A DNA stretch of 45,482 bases from Sphingopyxis sp. (GTDB lineage Bacteria > Pseudomonadota > Alphaproteobacteria > Sphingomonadales > Sphingomonadaceae): assembly GCF_025869345.1 (NCBI RefSeq), contig NZ_JAOZVW010000071.1, forward strand, positions 1 through 45,482, in the 5' to 3' direction. This document shows, one piece after another, positions 25,333-36,664 of this stretch. A program made the translations under genes and the position numbers. Position 1 is the first letter of the stretch. Each line of letters begins with the position of its first letter. The notes beneath the pieces are model-generated. The model worked only from the letters and a program-made list of their open reading frames with translations, was not told the origin of the DNA and did no database searches.

Positions 25333-27090
25333 CTAGCCGCTCTCGCCGAACAGCTCGCGCTGCGAGGTTTCGAGTTCCTCGAAGTAGCGGCGGCGGGCAT
25401 GTCGCTCGGTCACCACGCCGATCACCTGCTCGTCGTCGTCGATCACGACGAGTTCGTCCGCCGATGCCTCATCGAACAGCTTCAGCACCGACCGGATGTC
25501 CATCGCCCGGCGCAAAACGATGCCCGACCGGGTCGCCAGCCCCGCGACCGCCGACGCGCCGTCGAGGTCGGGATGAAAGGCCGCGGCGGTCGGCACGATT
25601 CCGCGATAATGGCCATCGGCGTCGATCAGGATGACCTTGGCGGTCTTGCCCAGGGGCACGCGGTCCCGGAATTCGGCGACGGTCATATCCTGGCTCACCG
25701 CGGTCCAGTCGGTCCGCATGATACGCCCGGCGGTCAGCGTCATCAGCCGTCCGATGTCGCGCGGGCTGCGGATGGTCGAGCCGCGCAGGTGAAGCCGCCA
25801 GGTCGAGAAGGAATAGCCGAACATCTCGCGCGTGAAGGCGCTGGACACCAGCGTCGCGGTGAGCACAACGCCCATCAGAGCGAAGTCGTGCGTCGTCTCG
25901 AGCATCAGCACCGCCAGCGTCATCGGCCCGCCGACGATCGAGACCGAAAGCGCCGCCATGCCGACGAGCGCGGCGTCGTTCGGATCGATGAAGGCTCCCA
26001 GCGGGCTTAGATTGACGAGGCCCGCGAAAATCTGTCCGATCAGCGACCCCAGGAAAAGCGAGGCGAAGAACAGCCCGCCGCGAAAGCCGAAGCTGAGCGA
26101 AATGACCGACGCCGCGATCTTGAGCAGCAGGACGATCGCCAGAAAGCTCAGCGCCGGGCGCAGCACCAGATCGAGATGGAGCGCGCCATGCCCCGCCGAC
26201 AGCGTCTGCGGCGACAGCATCGCCAGCGGAATGAGGAGCAGCCCGCCGACGACCGGCTTCCATCCGGCGATGCGCCGCCAGCCATGGACGCGCAGCTCGG
26301 TGAAGGCGACAAGGCGCATGATCAGCATACCGAACAGCGCGCAGAGCAGGCCGAGCAGCGCATAGAGCAGATAATCGGACACCGAAAAGGCTCGCCCCGC
26401 CGTCGTCGCGATCAGATAGGGATCGGCCCCCAGCGCGCGGCTCACGAATACCGCGGACAAAGCCGCGGCCATCACCGGCGCGATCGCGGCCGGGGTGTAA
26501 TTGCCGATCACGATCTCGAAGGCATAGAAAGCGCCGGTCAGCGGCGCGCCGAAGGCGGCGCCGATCGCCCCGCCCGCGCCTGCGCCGACCAATGTGCGCA
26601 GGTCGCCCCGGCGCAGCGTGAACCATTGCCCGATCTGCGATGCGACGCCGCCGCCCATCTGGGCATAAGCGGCCTCCAGCCCCACCGAGGCGCCCACTCC
26701 GTTCGAGATGATCGTTTGCGACGCGATGACCAAATTGTCGGCGAACGGAATCCGCCCGCCATGCAGCGCATTGGCCTCGACCACGTCGACGGGAAGGCGC
26801 CGCCGGTTGCGCAGCCCGCGCGCAAGGAGCATCAGCATCGCCCCGCCGATTGGCAGCGCCAGCAGCTTCCACGGATGATGGATCATGCCGAGCGCGCTCA
26901 GCCGGTTGATCGTCACGCCATAGAGCAGGCTCTGGATTCCGTGCGCGATGAGCTGCTGGACATTGGTCAGCACGCCCGCCGCCAGCCCCGCGACCGCCGC
27001 GAGCAGGATGAAGGCCGCTTCGCTTTCGCGCAGCCGCCGCCGCTGGCGGGCAGCGGCGATCACGAGAGCGGATTTGCGCAGGCGGACCAT
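25333..27090 (-). CDS. CLC-type chloride channel/transporter with CBS domains
   Basis: 585-residue inner-membrane CLC protein. Hydrophobic helices fill residues 25-435, and two CBS-like regulatory segments fill about 450-575 (SQDMTVAEFRDRVPLG, ELVVIDDDEQVIGVVTERHA). Glu139 in GLEAAYAQ takes the place of the external gating glutamate of the GxEGP motif, which here is not followed by Gly-Pro; Glu192 in AFEIVIGNY is at the position of the internal proton glutamate, so Cl-/H+ exchange is possible. The selectivity SGxGIP signature is poorly kept, which makes ion preference uncertain. It ends convergent to the BVMO and appears independent of that cluster. Confidence 0.9.
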   Translation of the reverse strand: MVRLRKSALVIAAARQRRRLRESEAAFILLAAVAGLAAGVLTNVQQLIAHGIQSLLYGVTINRLSALGMIHHPWKLLALPIGGAMLMLLARGLRNRRRLPVDVVEANALHGGRIPFADNLVIASQTIISNGVGASVGLEAAYAQMGGGVASQIGQWFTLRRGDLRTLVGAGAGGAIGAAFGAPLTGAFYAFEIVIGNYTPAAIAPVMAAALSAVFVSRALGADPYLIATTAGRAFSVSDYLLYALLGLLCALFGMLIMRLVAFTELRVHGWRRIAGWKPVVGGLLLIPLAMLSPQTLSAGHGALHLDLVLRPALSFLAIVLLLKIAASVISLSFGFRGGLFFASLFLGSLIGQIFAGLVNLSPLGAFIDPNDAALVGMAALSVSIVGGPMTLAVLMLETTHDFALMGVVLTATLVSSAFTREMFGYSFSTWRLHLRGSTIRSPRDIGRLMTLTAGRIMRTDWTAVSQDMTVAEFRDRVPLGKTAKVILIDADGHYRGIVPTAAAFHPDLDGASAVAGLATRSGIVLRRAMDIRSVLKLFDEASADELVVIDDDEQVIGVVTERHARRRYFEELETSQRELFGESG

Positions 27091-27144
27091 GGCCAGCGCT
27101 CCAACCGCGTCCGTCGCGGCGGGTCAAGCGCTTTCGGGAAAAGC

Positions 27145-28191
27145 TCAGCCGATCACGCGCATCAGGCGCAGCCAGAGCTGCTGATCGAAATCGGCGTCGG
27201 GCGCATCGGCGCCGGTGCGGACGACGACCAGATCGAGGCTCGGCACCACATAGAGCCGCCGGTCGAGAAAGCCGAAGGCGCCGACCAGATCGGCGGGCGC
27301 CGCGGCGATCAGCGGCCCGGCCCGGCGTCCCTCGGTCGCGCGAACCGCATAGGCGCCGCCGTTGAGCCACCAGAGCCGCCCATAGGCGGGATTGGTCGGC
27401 GAGCGCTCGAACATCGCGCTCAGCCCGGCCTTCGACACGATGCGCATGCCGTTTTTGGCGACGCCGCCGTTCAGGATCATTTGCCCGAAGCGCGCGGTAT
27501 CGCGCGGCGAGGTGACGAGTCCGGTGGCATTGCCGACGTTGGCGAGCGCTGCCGGCCGCTCTCGCCACGCCGTCTCGGTCATGCCGGCGGGCACGGTCAG
27601 CCAGTCGCGCGTCAACTGGTCGAGCGGCAGCTTGCTCGCCGCGGTCAGGATGCGCTTGGAGACCGCATACACCGCGGTGTTGTAGAAGAATTGCGTTCCG
27701 GGTGGCGCGACATAGCCGAATTTCTCGTCGAGTCCCGAATTCATCTGCAGGATGTTGATCACCCGGATCTGCTTTTCCTGCGCGGGCGAGGCTTTCGACC
27801 AGCCAGCGCCGAGATAATCGCCGACCGGCCGGTCGACGTCGATCAGGCCCTTGTCGACCGCGACGCCGACGAGCACCGCGATGAAGCTCTTCTGCTGCGA
27901 TGCGACATCCTCTAGCAGCGCGCCGCTCGCGGTCTTGCCGTAAAGGAAGATCGAAAAGGTCCGGTCGTCGGGCGCCGGCCAATTCTCCTCGACCAGTGTC
28001 CGCCCGCCGCGCACGACGAGGAAGCCGGTGCTGCGCTGACCGCGCACATAATCGAGCAGTTCCTGCATCGCGGCGTCCTGATCGGGCGCCGCGCGTGGTG
28101 CGGGCGGCGAAGACGCCTCGGCCGCGACGGGCGCGCAGCCCGCGAGCAGGCCGGCCATGATCCCCGTCGCCAGTCGCGCCATCCGCCGCAC
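27145..28191 (-). CDS. Serine hydrolase lipoprotein (class C beta-lactamase fold)
   Basis: 348 residues. An N-terminal lipoprotein signal with lipobox LLAGC (Cys19) anchors it to a membrane. The body is a beta-lactamase/D-Ala-D-Ala peptidase-like fold: Ser98-x-x-Lys101 (SQQKSF) holds the nucleophile, FFYNTAVYAV gives the Tyr-x-Asn-like element and WLNGGAY lies near the third motif. The start is probably GTG 28191 with GGGGAG 6 bases upstream; ATG 28182 is the alternative and keeps the lipobox. Such proteins act as esterases, peptidases or amide hydrolases; the substrate cannot be told. It is divergent from the M28-like gene across 100 bp. Confidence 0.88.
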   Translation of the reverse strand: MRRMARLATGIMAGLLAGCAPVAAEASSPPAPRAAPDQDAAMQELLDYVRGQRSTGFLVVRGGRTLVEENWPAPDDRTFSIFLYGKTASGALLEDVASQQKSFIAVLVGVAVDKGLIDVDRPVGDYLGAGWSKASPAQEKQIRVINILQMNSGLDEKFGYVAPPGTQFFYNTAVYAVSKRILTAASKLPLDQLTRDWLTVPAGMTETAWRERPAALANVGNATGLVTSPRDTARFGQMILNGGVAKNGMRIVSKAGLSAMFERSPTNPAYGRLWWLNGGAYAVRATEGRRAGPLIAAAPADLVGAFGFLDRRLYVVPSLDLVVVRTGADAPDADFDQQLWLRLMRVIG

Positions 28192-28291
28192 TTTCTTCTC
28201 CCCTGTTCTGCTGGTGCCGTTACCGTCGCATGGCGGGTTGACCAATGCAAATCGATCGCGCCATGCTGGCCCCGAAGGGGCGAGAGGCAGG

Positions 28292-29596
28292 ATGATGATC
28301 GACAGCAGCAGGCGAAGATTTCTGGGCGCGGGCGCGCTGCTGCCGCTGGCAGGCGCCGGGGTTCGGGCCGCCGCCTCCCCCGCAAGCGGCGCGATCGAGG
28401 CGGACCTGCTGCGCTATGTCGGTTTCGGCAACAAGCGCGCCGGCGGCCCCGGCGACATGGCGTGCGGCGCCTGGCTGGCGGATGAGCTCAAGCGCGCGGG
28501 CTATGCCGTCGAGCGACAGGATTTCGCGGCCCCCTGGTTCGACGCCGCGACCGCCGAACTGGCGTGCGAGCGGCGAACGGCCGCGATCCATCCGCAGCCC
28601 GTCGTCATCCCGACCGGCCCCGTCGGCGTTTCGGGGCCGCTGGTGCGCGTCGATCCGCGCGGCCGCGCCGCCGCCTCGCTGCAAGGCGCGATCGCGCTCG
28701 TCGATCTGCCGCACGCACGCTGGTCGTCGATGCTCGCCAAGGCGGCGCGCGGACCGATCGAAGCGGCCTTCGCCGGTGGCGCGAAAGCCGCGGTGGCGAT
28801 CACCAACGGCCCGACGGGCAAGCTGATCGCGCTCAACGCCGACGGCCGCAAGCCGATGTTCGCGGGGCCGGTGGCGCTGATCGCTCCCGAGGACGCCGAT
28901 CCCTTCCTCGCGGCCGCGATGCAGGGCAGCGAGGCGAGGCTGACGATCGACGGCCGGGGCGGCACGCGCCCGGCCTTCAACTTCGTCGGCCGGATCGATC
29001 GCGGCAAGGGCCGCTGGCTGGCGATCTCAACGCCGCGGTCGGGCTGGTTCGGCTGCGCCGCCGAACGCGGGCCGGGCGTCGCCGCGTGGCTCGACCTCGC
29101 GCGCTGGGCGCCGCAAGCGCTGCCCGATCACGACCTCGCCCTCATTTGCAACACCGGCCATGAATATGAATATCTCGGCGCCGCCGAGGCCATGAAGCAA
29201 ATCGCGCCGCCGCCCGCCGCGACGCGTTTCTGGCTGCATATCGGCGCCAATGTCGCGGCACGCGACTGGCACGACCTCGGGGGCCATCTGACCCCGCTGC
29301 CCAGCGTCGACAGCCAGCGCTTCCTGTCGATCTCGCCGGCGCTGCTCCCACTGGCGCGCGCCGTTTTCGCGGGCCAGCTCGGCTATGAAGCCCCGGTTTC
29401 GAGCAAACTTCTGTCGGCGGGCGAGCTCGATGAGGTCATCAAGGCCGGCTATGCCCCGGCGGCCGGGGTTTTCGGAATCCACCGCTATCACCATGTCGCC
29501 GACGATGACGAACGCTGTCTCGACGTTCCCGCCACCATTGCCGCGGCGCAGGGATTTCGCCGGCTGCTCGAAGCGGTCGCCGGCACGCCGGGCTGA
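28292..29596 (+). CDS. Tat-exported M28-like peptidase-fold protein, metal ligands degenerate
   Basis: 434 residues with a twin-arginine signal (SRRRFLGAGALLPLAGAG), therefore folded before export. The middle has a PA-domain-like insert, and the fold resembles zinc aminopeptidases of family M28: the GHEYEYLGAAEAM helix corresponds to the catalytic Glu-Glu element and HHVADDDERCLD to the C-terminal His-ligand region. But the two usual ligand motifs read STPRSGWF in place of AHxD, and ERGPGVA in place of DNxSG, so one zinc site at least is missing. It may bind rather than cut peptides. ATG 28292 (or 28295) follows AGGCAGG; frame upstream is non-specific. Confidence 0.75.
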   Translation: MMIDSSRRRFLGAGALLPLAGAGVRAAASPASGAIEADLLRYVGFGNKRAGGPGDMACGAWLADELKRAGYAVERQDFAAPWFDAATAELACERRTAAIHPQPVVIPTGPVGVSGPLVRVDPRGRAAASLQGAIALVDLPHARWSSMLAKAARGPIEAAFAGGAKAAVAITNGPTGKLIALNADGRKPMFAGPVALIAPEDADPFLAAAMQGSEARLTIDGRGGTRPAFNFVGRIDRGKGRWLAISTPRSGWFGCAAERGPGVAAWLDLARWAPQALPDHDLALICNTGHEYEYLGAAEAMKQIAPPPAATRFWLHIGANVAARDWHDLGGHLTPLPSVDSQRFLSISPALLPLARAVFAGQLGYEAPVSSKLLSAGELDEVIKAGYAPAAGVFGIHRYHHVADDDERCLDVPATIAAAQGFRRLLEAVAGTPG

Positions 29597-29640
29597 GGCG
29601 AGACGCGCCGTCGCACGCCTCGCCCGCCGGGCTTGAACTA

Positions 29641-29988
29641 TCAGGGCAGCGCAGCAGTCACGATGATCTCGACCTTGTACGCATCGGTCGCGAGGCGCAA
29701 TTCGCCGGTGGCGCGGGTCGGCGCATTGGCGCCGCCAAGCCATTCCTCCCAGACGGCGTTCATCGCCGCGAAGTCACCCATGTCGGCGAGCCAGATCGTG
29801 GCGGTGAGCAGGCGGTCGCGGCTGGTTCCCGCTTCGGCGAGCAGCGTGTCGATCGACGCGAGCACGGCGCGCGTTTGCGCCGTCGCATCCTCGCCGGGCG
29901 CGCCGATCTGGCCCGCAAGATGGACGATGCCGTTGTGGATCACGGCCTGGCTCATGCGCGGGCCGCTATGCAGGCGTTCGATGGTCAC
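29641..29988 (-). CDS. RidA-family enamine/imine deaminase
   Basis: 115-residue RidA/YjgF-type protein, which hydrolyses reactive 2-aminoacrylate-like enamines and imines. The pattern is typical: SQAVIHNGIVHLAGQIG, the ALASIDTLLAEAG helix and the closing VEIIVTAALP. I chose GTG 29988, preceded by AAGGAGAAGGAAG; the frame opens earlier only over dadA. It follows dadA by 26 bp on the same strand. D-amino acid dehydrogenase releases imino acids, so a RidA partner to speed their hydrolysis is logical. Not to be confused with the second family member at 36230, which has a defined pathway role. Confidence 0.9.
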   Translation of the reverse strand: MTIERLHSGPRMSQAVIHNGIVHLAGQIGAPGEDATAQTRAVLASIDTLLAEAGTSRDRLLTATIWLADMGDFAAMNAVWEEWLGGANAPTRATGELRLATDAYKVEIIVTAALP

Positions 29989-30014
29989 TCTTCCTTCTCC
30001 TTCGTTTGAAACGG

Positions 30015-31274
30015 TCAGCGCGCATAGCGCGAAAGGGCCAGGTCCGCATGGTCGATCGGCGGCGGCGTTCCGCCGATCAGGCTGGCGATCAGGCGCCCGG
30101 AGCCGCATGCCATCGTCCAGCCCAATGTGCCATGGCCGACATTCAGAAAAAGATTGGGCACCCGGGTCGCGCCGATGATCGGCGTGCTGTCGGGGGTCAT
30201 CGGCCGCAGCCCGCTCCAGAAATTCGTCTCCGCGCCCGGGACGGCGGCGCCCGGAAACAGGTCGTTCAGCGAGTGCAGCAGCGTCTCTTCGCGGCGCGGC
30301 GAAAGCGCGCGGTTGAACCCCGACAGTTCGGCCATGCCGCCGACGCGGATGCGGTCGCCCAGCCGGGTGATCGCGATCTTGTAGCTTTCGTCGAGCAGCG
30401 TCGACACCGGCGCGCGGCTGTCGTCGGCGATCGGGACAGTGACTGAATAGCCCTTGACCGGATAGATCGGCACGTCGAGCCCGAGCGGACGCAGCAGCCC
30501 CGGCGAAAAGCTCGCCAGCGCCGCCAGATAGGCGTCGCCGCGGATCGTCCCGCGGTCGGTCCGCACCCCGGCGATCCGCCCACCCTCGCTTTCGAGCGCT
30601 TCGATCGCGGTGTCGTAGAGGATTTCGACGCCCATCGCCGGCAGGCGATCCGCGAGCGCGCGGGTGAAGAGGTGGCAGTCGCCCGTCTCGTCGCCGGGCA
30701 GCCGCAGGCCGCCGACGAAGCGGTCCTGCGTCGCCGCGAGCCCCGGCTCCGCGCCGACGCAGCCGTCGCGCTCCAGCAGCTCATAGGCGACCCCATAATC
30801 CTTCAGGACCGCGATATCGCTCGCGCTGTCGTCGAACTGCTTTTGGGTGCGGAAAAGCTGAAGCGTCCCCTGCGAGCGATGGTCATAGGCGATCCCCAGC
30901 CTCGTCCGCAGCGCGACAAGCTCGTCGCGGCTATACTCTGCAAGGCGGACCATGCGGCTCTTGTTGAGGGCATAGCGCCCGGCCGTGCAGTTGCGCAGCA
31001 TCGCGAAGATCCAGCGCAGCATCGCGGGATCGAAACGCAGCTTCAGGATCAGCGGCGCATGATGCATGAACAGCCAGCGCAGCGCCTTGACCGGAATGCC
31101 CGGCGCCGCCCAGGGCGAGGCATAGCCGGGCGAGATCTCGCCCGCATTGGCAAAGCTGGTTTCGAGCCCCGGCCCCGGCTGGCGGTCGATCAGCACGACC
31201 TCGTGTCCGGCCTCGGCCAGATAATAGGCCGATGTGACGCCGATGACTCCGGCGCCGAGAACCACGACCTTCAT
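30015..31274 (-). CDS. dadA: D-amino acid dehydrogenase small subunit
   Basis: FAD-dependent dehydrogenase of 419 residues, oxidising D-alanine and other D-amino acids to 2-oxo acids and passing electrons to the respiratory chain. The N-terminal dinucleotide motif [20 protein letters not shown] is complete, then [16 protein letters not shown] and, near the C-terminus, the family signature [17 protein letters not shown] followed by [22 protein letters not shown] 31274 overlaps the stop of the racemase (ATGA). With the racemase it converts L-alanine to D-alanine to pyruvate; the Lrp regulator that diverges from the racemase likely controls the set in response to alanine. Confidence 0.96.
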   Translation of the reverse strand: MKVVVLGAGVIGVTSAYYLAEAGHEVVLIDRQPGPGLETSFANAGEISPGYASPWAAPGIPVKALRWLFMHHAPLILKLRFDPAMLRWIFAMLRNCTAGRYALNKSRMVRLAEYSRDELVALRTRLGIAYDHRSQGTLQLFRTQKQFDDSASDIAVLKDYGVAYELLERDGCVGAEPGLAATQDRFVGGLRLPGDETGDCHLFTRALADRLPAMGVEILYDTAIEALESEGGRIAGVRTDRGTIRGDAYLAALASFSPGLLRPLGLDVPIYPVKGYSVTVPIADDSRAPVSTLLDESYKIAITRLGDRIRVGGMAELSGFNRALSPRREETLLHSLNDLFPGAAVPGAETNFWSGLRPMTPDSTPIIGATRVPNLFLNVGHGTLGWTMACGSGRLIASLIGGTPPPIDHADLALSRYAR

Positions 31275-32398
31275 GCCCTGTCTCCTACATCGAGCGATGG
31301 ACCGTCCTCGACGAAAATCCGCGCATGGCGCGATCCAAGACGGGTCAAAATTTCATAGGGGATCGTCCCCGCGTCGCGGGCGACGTCGGCGAGCGACTGC
31401 GACGGTCCGATCAGTTCGACGAGATCGCCTTCGGCAAGCGTCGCGGCGCGCGGGTCACTGATGTCGATCGTCAGGCTGTCCATCGACACGCGCCCCACGA
31501 TCGGCAGCGGCACGCCGTTCCACCAGGCGCGGCCGACGCAGCCGAGGTTGCGCGGCCAGCCGTCGGCATAGCCGATGCCGATCGTCGCCAGCCGCTGCCG
31601 GTCGCGCGCGACATGGTCGAGCCCATAGCCGACGCCGGTGCCCGCCTCGATCTCGCGGATTTGCAGGACGCGGGCGTGCAATGTCGCGACGGGCCGCAGG
31701 CCTGTCGCCGCTGGCCCGGGATCGACGCCGAACAGCGCCACGCCGGGGCGGACGATATCGCCATGAAAATCCTCGGGCAGGAACGATCCGCCGCTGTTGG
31801 CGAGCGAGGCCGGGACGCCCGGAAACAGTGCGCGTCCCGCGGCGAAGGCCGCAAGCTGGGCCGTATTGCCGGGATGATCGGGCTCGTCGCCGCACGCGAG
31901 ATGGCTCATCACGAGGCGCAGGTCGATCTCGTCCGCGAAAGCGGCATCGCGCGCCAGCCGCTCGGCATCGGCGAGCGGAAGGCCGAGGCGCGACATGCCG
32001 CTGTCAAGTTGCAGCGCCGCCGGAAGCGCCACCCCCCGCGCCGCCGCGAGCCCGCGCCACGCCGCAACCTGCGAAGATGAATTGAGAACCGGAATATGGC
32101 CCACGTCGGCGCAGCGCGGTTCGGCGCCGGGGTCGAGGCCATTCAGCACGAAGATACCGGCATCGGCGTCCAGCACCGCGCGCAAGGCGTCGGCCTCGAC
32201 GAGCCGCGCGACGAAGAAGGTCCGGCATCCCTCGAGATACAGCGCCGCCGCCACGCGTTCGGCGCCGAGGCCATAGCCGTTGGCCTTGACCACCGCGCCG
32301 GCGCGCGCCGGCGCGACGCGCTCTGCGATCGTTCGATAATTGGCGCGGATCGCGTCGAGGTCGATCCGAAGGATGCTCGACGACAGGATTTGCGACAT
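31271..32398 (-). CDS. dadX: Alanine racemase (catabolic type)
   Basis: PLP-dependent racemase of 375 residues interconverting L- and D-alanine. The cofactor lysine is Lys38 in [29 protein letters not shown] and the C-terminal [13 protein letters not shown] with the partner Tyr-containing segment GTGVGYG are all present. ATG 32398 follows GGGAGATAGGGAT; the frame is open upstream but without such a site. Being the first gene of the racemase-dadA-ridA operon, beside an Lrp gene, it is best named dadX; it could also serve peptidoglycan supply (alr) if no second racemase exists in the genome. Confidence 0.94.
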   Translation of the reverse strand: MSQILSSSILRIDLDAIRANYRTIAERVAPARAGAVVKANGYGLGAERVAAALYLEGCRTFFVARLVEADALRAVLDADAGIFVLNGLDPGAEPRCADVGHIPVLNSSSQVAAWRGLAAARGVALPAALQLDSGMSRLGLPLADAERLARDAAFADEIDLRLVMSHLACGDEPDHPGNTAQLAAFAAGRALFPGVPASLANSGGSFLPEDFHGDIVRPGVALFGVDPGPAATGLRPVATLHARVLQIREIEAGTGVGYGLDHVARDRQRLATIGIGYADGWPRNLGCVGRAWWNGVPLPIVGRVSMDSLTIDISDPRAATLAEGDLVELIGPSQSLADVARDAGTIPYEILTRLGSRHARIFVEDGPSLDVGDRA

Positions 32399-32486
32399 GA
32401 TCCCTATCTCCCGGAACCGGAGATAGGCAAAGACTCTTCCAATTTGTCGTCTATCCGGAGTAGAAACCGGCATAATCGGTGTATCG

Positions 32487-32513
32487 ATTCGAATAATATG
32501 CGAAAGTATCGCA
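32487..32513. promoter_or_regulatory. Lrp-type AT-rich palindromes in the dadX/lrp gap
   Basis: The 119-bp gap holds ATTCGAAT (32487-32494) and TGCGA-AAGTA-TCGCA (32499-32513), much richer in AT than the neighbouring genes and just before the Lrp gene start. These are plausible binding sites for autoregulation and control of the dadX operon. The Lrp gene itself lacks a clear ribosome site. Confidence 0.4.
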
Positions 32514-32517
32514 AAAT

Positions 32518-32964
32518 ATGCAGTCTCTCGACGCCATCGACCGGCGCATCCTCAACCGCCTGCGGCTCGACGCGCGGATCACCAACCAGGCGCTCGCGAG
32601 CGAGGTCGGGCTGTCGCCCTCGGCCTGCCTGCGCCGCGTGCGCCTGCTCGAACAGTCGGGAGTGATCCGCGGCTATGCCGCGATCGTCTCGCACGCCGCC
32701 CCGCACGAAGGGACGACCGCGATCGTCCAGATCGAGCTGGAGCGGCAGACCGAGGAATATCTCGTCCGCTTCGAAAAGGCGGTGCGCGACCATGCCGAGA
32801 TCCAGGAATGGTATCTGATGTCGGGAAGCGGCGATTATGTCCTGCGGGTGCAGATCGAAGGCATCGACGCCTATGGCGCCTTCCACCGCGACGTGCTTTC
32901 GCGCCTGCCCGGCGTCTCGCGGATCATGTCGAGCTTCGCGATGCGCAGCAACCGGCGGATGTAG
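32518..32964 (+). CDS. Lrp/AsnC-family regulator of the alanine operon
   Basis: 148-residue feast/famine regulator. Winged helix at about 3-55 (DAIDRRILNRLRLDARI, QALASEVGLSPSACLRRVRLL) and a RAM domain with EWYLMSGSGDYVLRVQ, which contains the ligand-gate glycines. It diverges from dadX-dadA-ridA, exactly the arrangement of alanine-responsive DadR-type regulators in other proteobacteria (established family behaviour; the effector here is inferred). It ends 4 bp before the convergent aldolase stop of the meta-cleavage operon. Confidence 0.93.
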   Translation: MQSLDAIDRRILNRLRLDARITNQALASEVGLSPSACLRRVRLLEQSGVIRGYAAIVSHAAPHEGTTAIVQIELERQTEEYLVRFEKAVRDHAEIQEWYLMSGSGDYVLRVQIEGIDAYGAFHRDVLSRLPGVSRIMSSFAMRSNRRM

Positions 32965-32968
32965 GACC

Positions 32969-33994
32969 CTATCGGCCGCTCGCCATATCGAGCGCGACAT
33001 CTGTGATCATATCCTCCTGCCCGCCGACCATTTTGCGGCGGCCGAGTTCGACGAGGATGGCGCGGGTGTCGAGGCCGTGCTCGGCGGCAGCTTTCTCCGC
33101 GTGGCGAAGGAAGCTGGAATAGACCCCGGCATAGCCGAGCGTCAGCGTCTCGCGGTCGACGCGGACGGGCCGGTCCTGAAGCGGGCGCACGAGGTCCTCG
33201 GCGGCGTCCATCAGCGCGAACAGATCGCAGCCATGGTTCCAGCCGTGAACGTCGGCGGCGGCGATGAACACCTCCAGCGGTGCATTGCCCGCCCCCGCGC
33301 CCATCCCGGCGAGGCTGGCGTCGACGCGGACCGCGCCATTCTGCACCGCGACGATGCTGTTCGCGACGCCGAGGCTGAGGTTGTGGTGCGCGTGGACGCC
33401 GCGCTCTGTCTCGGGCTTCAGCACCCGGTCGTACGCCTGGAGGCGCGCCGCATAGCCGTCCATCGTCAGCGCACCGCCGCTGTCGGTGACATAGACGCAG
33501 CGTGCGCCATAATCTTCCATCAGCTTCGCTTGGCTCGCAAGGGCCTCGGGCTCCGACATATGGCTCATCATCAAAAAGCCCGCGACGTCCATGCCCAGCC
33601 CGCGCGCGAACTCGATATGCTGCTTCGCGACATCGGCCTCGGTGCAATGCGTCGCGATGCGGACCGAGCGGACGCCCATCTCATAGGCATGTCTAAGGTC
33701 GTGGATCGTCCCGATCCCGGGGAGAAGCAGCGTGGTCAGGACGCTATGTTCCAGCACCTCGGCGACCGCGCCGATCCAGTCCCAGTCGGTGTGCGCGCCG
33801 AAGCCGTAGTTGAAGCTCGACCCTTGCAGGCCGTCGCCATGCGACACCTCGATCGCATCGACCTTCGCGGCGTCGAGCGCCCTGGCGATCGCCTTCACAT
33901 GATCGAGGCCGTACTGGTGACGGATCGCGTGCATCCCGTCGCGCAGCGTCACGTCCTGAATATAAAGCTTGGTCGTGGTCGGATCGAAGCTCAT
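32969..33994 (-). CDS. nbaI: 4-hydroxy-2-oxovalerate aldolase
   Basis: 341-residue DmpG/BphI/MhpE-type aldolase splitting 4-hydroxy-2-oxovalerate to pyruvate and acetaldehyde with a divalent metal. The TIM barrel starts [18 protein letters not shown], containing metal-ligand Asp and the catalytic histidine of the family, and the HAHHNLSLG strand carries two metal histidines. In the family it forms a channelling complex with the acylating acetaldehyde dehydrogenase, whose gene overlaps the aldolase start (ATGA). It is the last gene of the 13-gene operon and completes the route from 3-hydroxyanthranilate to central metabolites. Confidence 0.96.
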   Translation of the reverse strand: MSFDPTTTKLYIQDVTLRDGMHAIRHQYGLDHVKAIARALDAAKVDAIEVSHGDGLQGSSFNYGFGAHTDWDWIGAVAEVLEHSVLTTLLLPGIGTIHDLRHAYEMGVRSVRIATHCTEADVAKQHIEFARGLGMDVAGFLMMSHMSEPEALASQAKLMEDYGARCVYVTDSGGALTMDGYAARLQAYDRVLKPETERGVHAHHNLSLGVANSIVAVQNGAVRVDASLAGMGAGAGNAPLEVFIAAADVHGWNHGCDLFALMDAAEDLVRPLQDRPVRVDRETLTLGYAGVYSSFLRHAEKAAAEHGLDTRAILVELGRRKMVGGQEDMITDVALDMASGR

Positions 33995-34920
33995 GCGGCC
34001 ATCCTTTCGGCGATCTTCTCGGCGGTCTTGAGCGCGGCGGAGGTCATGATGTCGAGATTGCCCGCGTAAGCCGGCAGATAATGCGCCGCGCCCTCGACCT
34101 CGAGGAAGACGCTGACCTTGAGCCCCGTGAAGCTCCCGCCCATCTCGGGAATGCGCAAGGGGGCGTTGCCGCCGATGCTCTCGAACTGCACCGCCTGCTT
34201 GAGGCGGTAGCCGGGAACGTAGCTCTGCACCTCGGCGACCATATCCGCGACGCTCCGCGCGATCGCCGCGCGGTCGCCGTCCTCGCACAGGCAATAGACG
34301 GTGTCGCGCATGATCAGCGGCGGCTCGGCGGGGTTAAGGACGATGATCGCCTTGCCGCGCGTCGCGCCGCCGACCTCGGTGATCGCGCGGCTCGTCGTCT
34401 CGGTGAACTCGTCGATATTGGCGCGCGTGCCGGGGCCCGCGCTCTTCGAGGCGATCGACGCGACGATCTCGCCATAATGCACCTTCGCGATCCGGTTCAC
34501 CGCCGCGACGATCGGGATCGTCGCCTGCCCGCCGCAGGTCACCATGTTGACGTTCGCCGCATCGAGGTGCGCATCGCCGTTGACCGGCGGGATCGTGTAG
34601 GGACCGATCGCCGCCGGGGTCAGATCGACGACGCGCTTGCCGTGCGCGATCAACACCTCGCTGTGCCGTTTGTGTGCGCCCGCCGAGGTCGCGTCGAAGA
34701 CGATGGCAATGTCGGCAAAGCCGGGCATAGTGATCAGCCCGTCCAGCCCTTCGGCGGTGATCGGCACGCCGAGCCGCGCAGCGCGCTTGAGGCCGTCGCT
34801 CTCGGGATCGATGCCGACGAAGGCGGCCATCTCAAGGACATCGGATAAGCGCATGATCTTGATCATCAGGTCGGTGCCGATATTGCCCGATCCGATGATC
34901 GCCACTTTGGTCTTCGCCAT
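33991..34920 (-). CDS. nbaJ: Acetaldehyde dehydrogenase (acylating)
   Basis: 309 residues, DmpF/BphJ/MhpF-type, converting the toxic acetaldehyde made by the aldolase into acetyl-CoA with NAD and CoA. The N-terminal Rossmann motif is [11 protein letters not shown], and the catalytic cysteine is in [12 protein letters not shown]; the C-terminal half shows the [16 protein letters not shown] helix typical of this enzyme. ATG 34920 is chosen because it gives the standard N-terminus [10 protein letters not shown]; a longer frame adds an Arg/Ser-rich tail over the end of the hydratase gene. Its stop overlaps the aldolase start. The gap from the hydratase is 4 bp. Confidence 0.96.
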   Translation of the reverse strand: MAKTKVAIIGSGNIGTDLMIKIMRLSDVLEMAAFVGIDPESDGLKRAARLGVPITAEGLDGLITMPGFADIAIVFDATSAGAHKRHSEVLIAHGKRVVDLTPAAIGPYTIPPVNGDAHLDAANVNMVTCGGQATIPIVAAVNRIAKVHYGEIVASIASKSAGPGTRANIDEFTETTSRAITEVGGATRGKAIIVLNPAEPPLIMRDTVYCLCEDGDRAAIARSVADMVAEVQSYVPGYRLKQAVQFESIGGNAPLRIPEMGGSFTGLKVSVFLEVEGAAHYLPAYAGNLDIMTSAALKTAEKIAERMAA

Positions 34921-34924
34921 CGCT

Positions 34925-36660
<1,736 letters not shown>

Positions 36661-36664
<4 letters not shown>

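Noticed and set aside
29597..29640. Terminator between the M28-like gene and ridA
   Set aside because: Only a 6-bp GGCGAG/CTCGCC stem with a long loop and no T run.
29641..29988. RidA-like protein as a second 2-aminomuconate deaminase
   Set aside because: It is shorter, matches ordinary RidA better and belongs to the dadX-dadA operon; the deaminase at 36230 fits the pathway.
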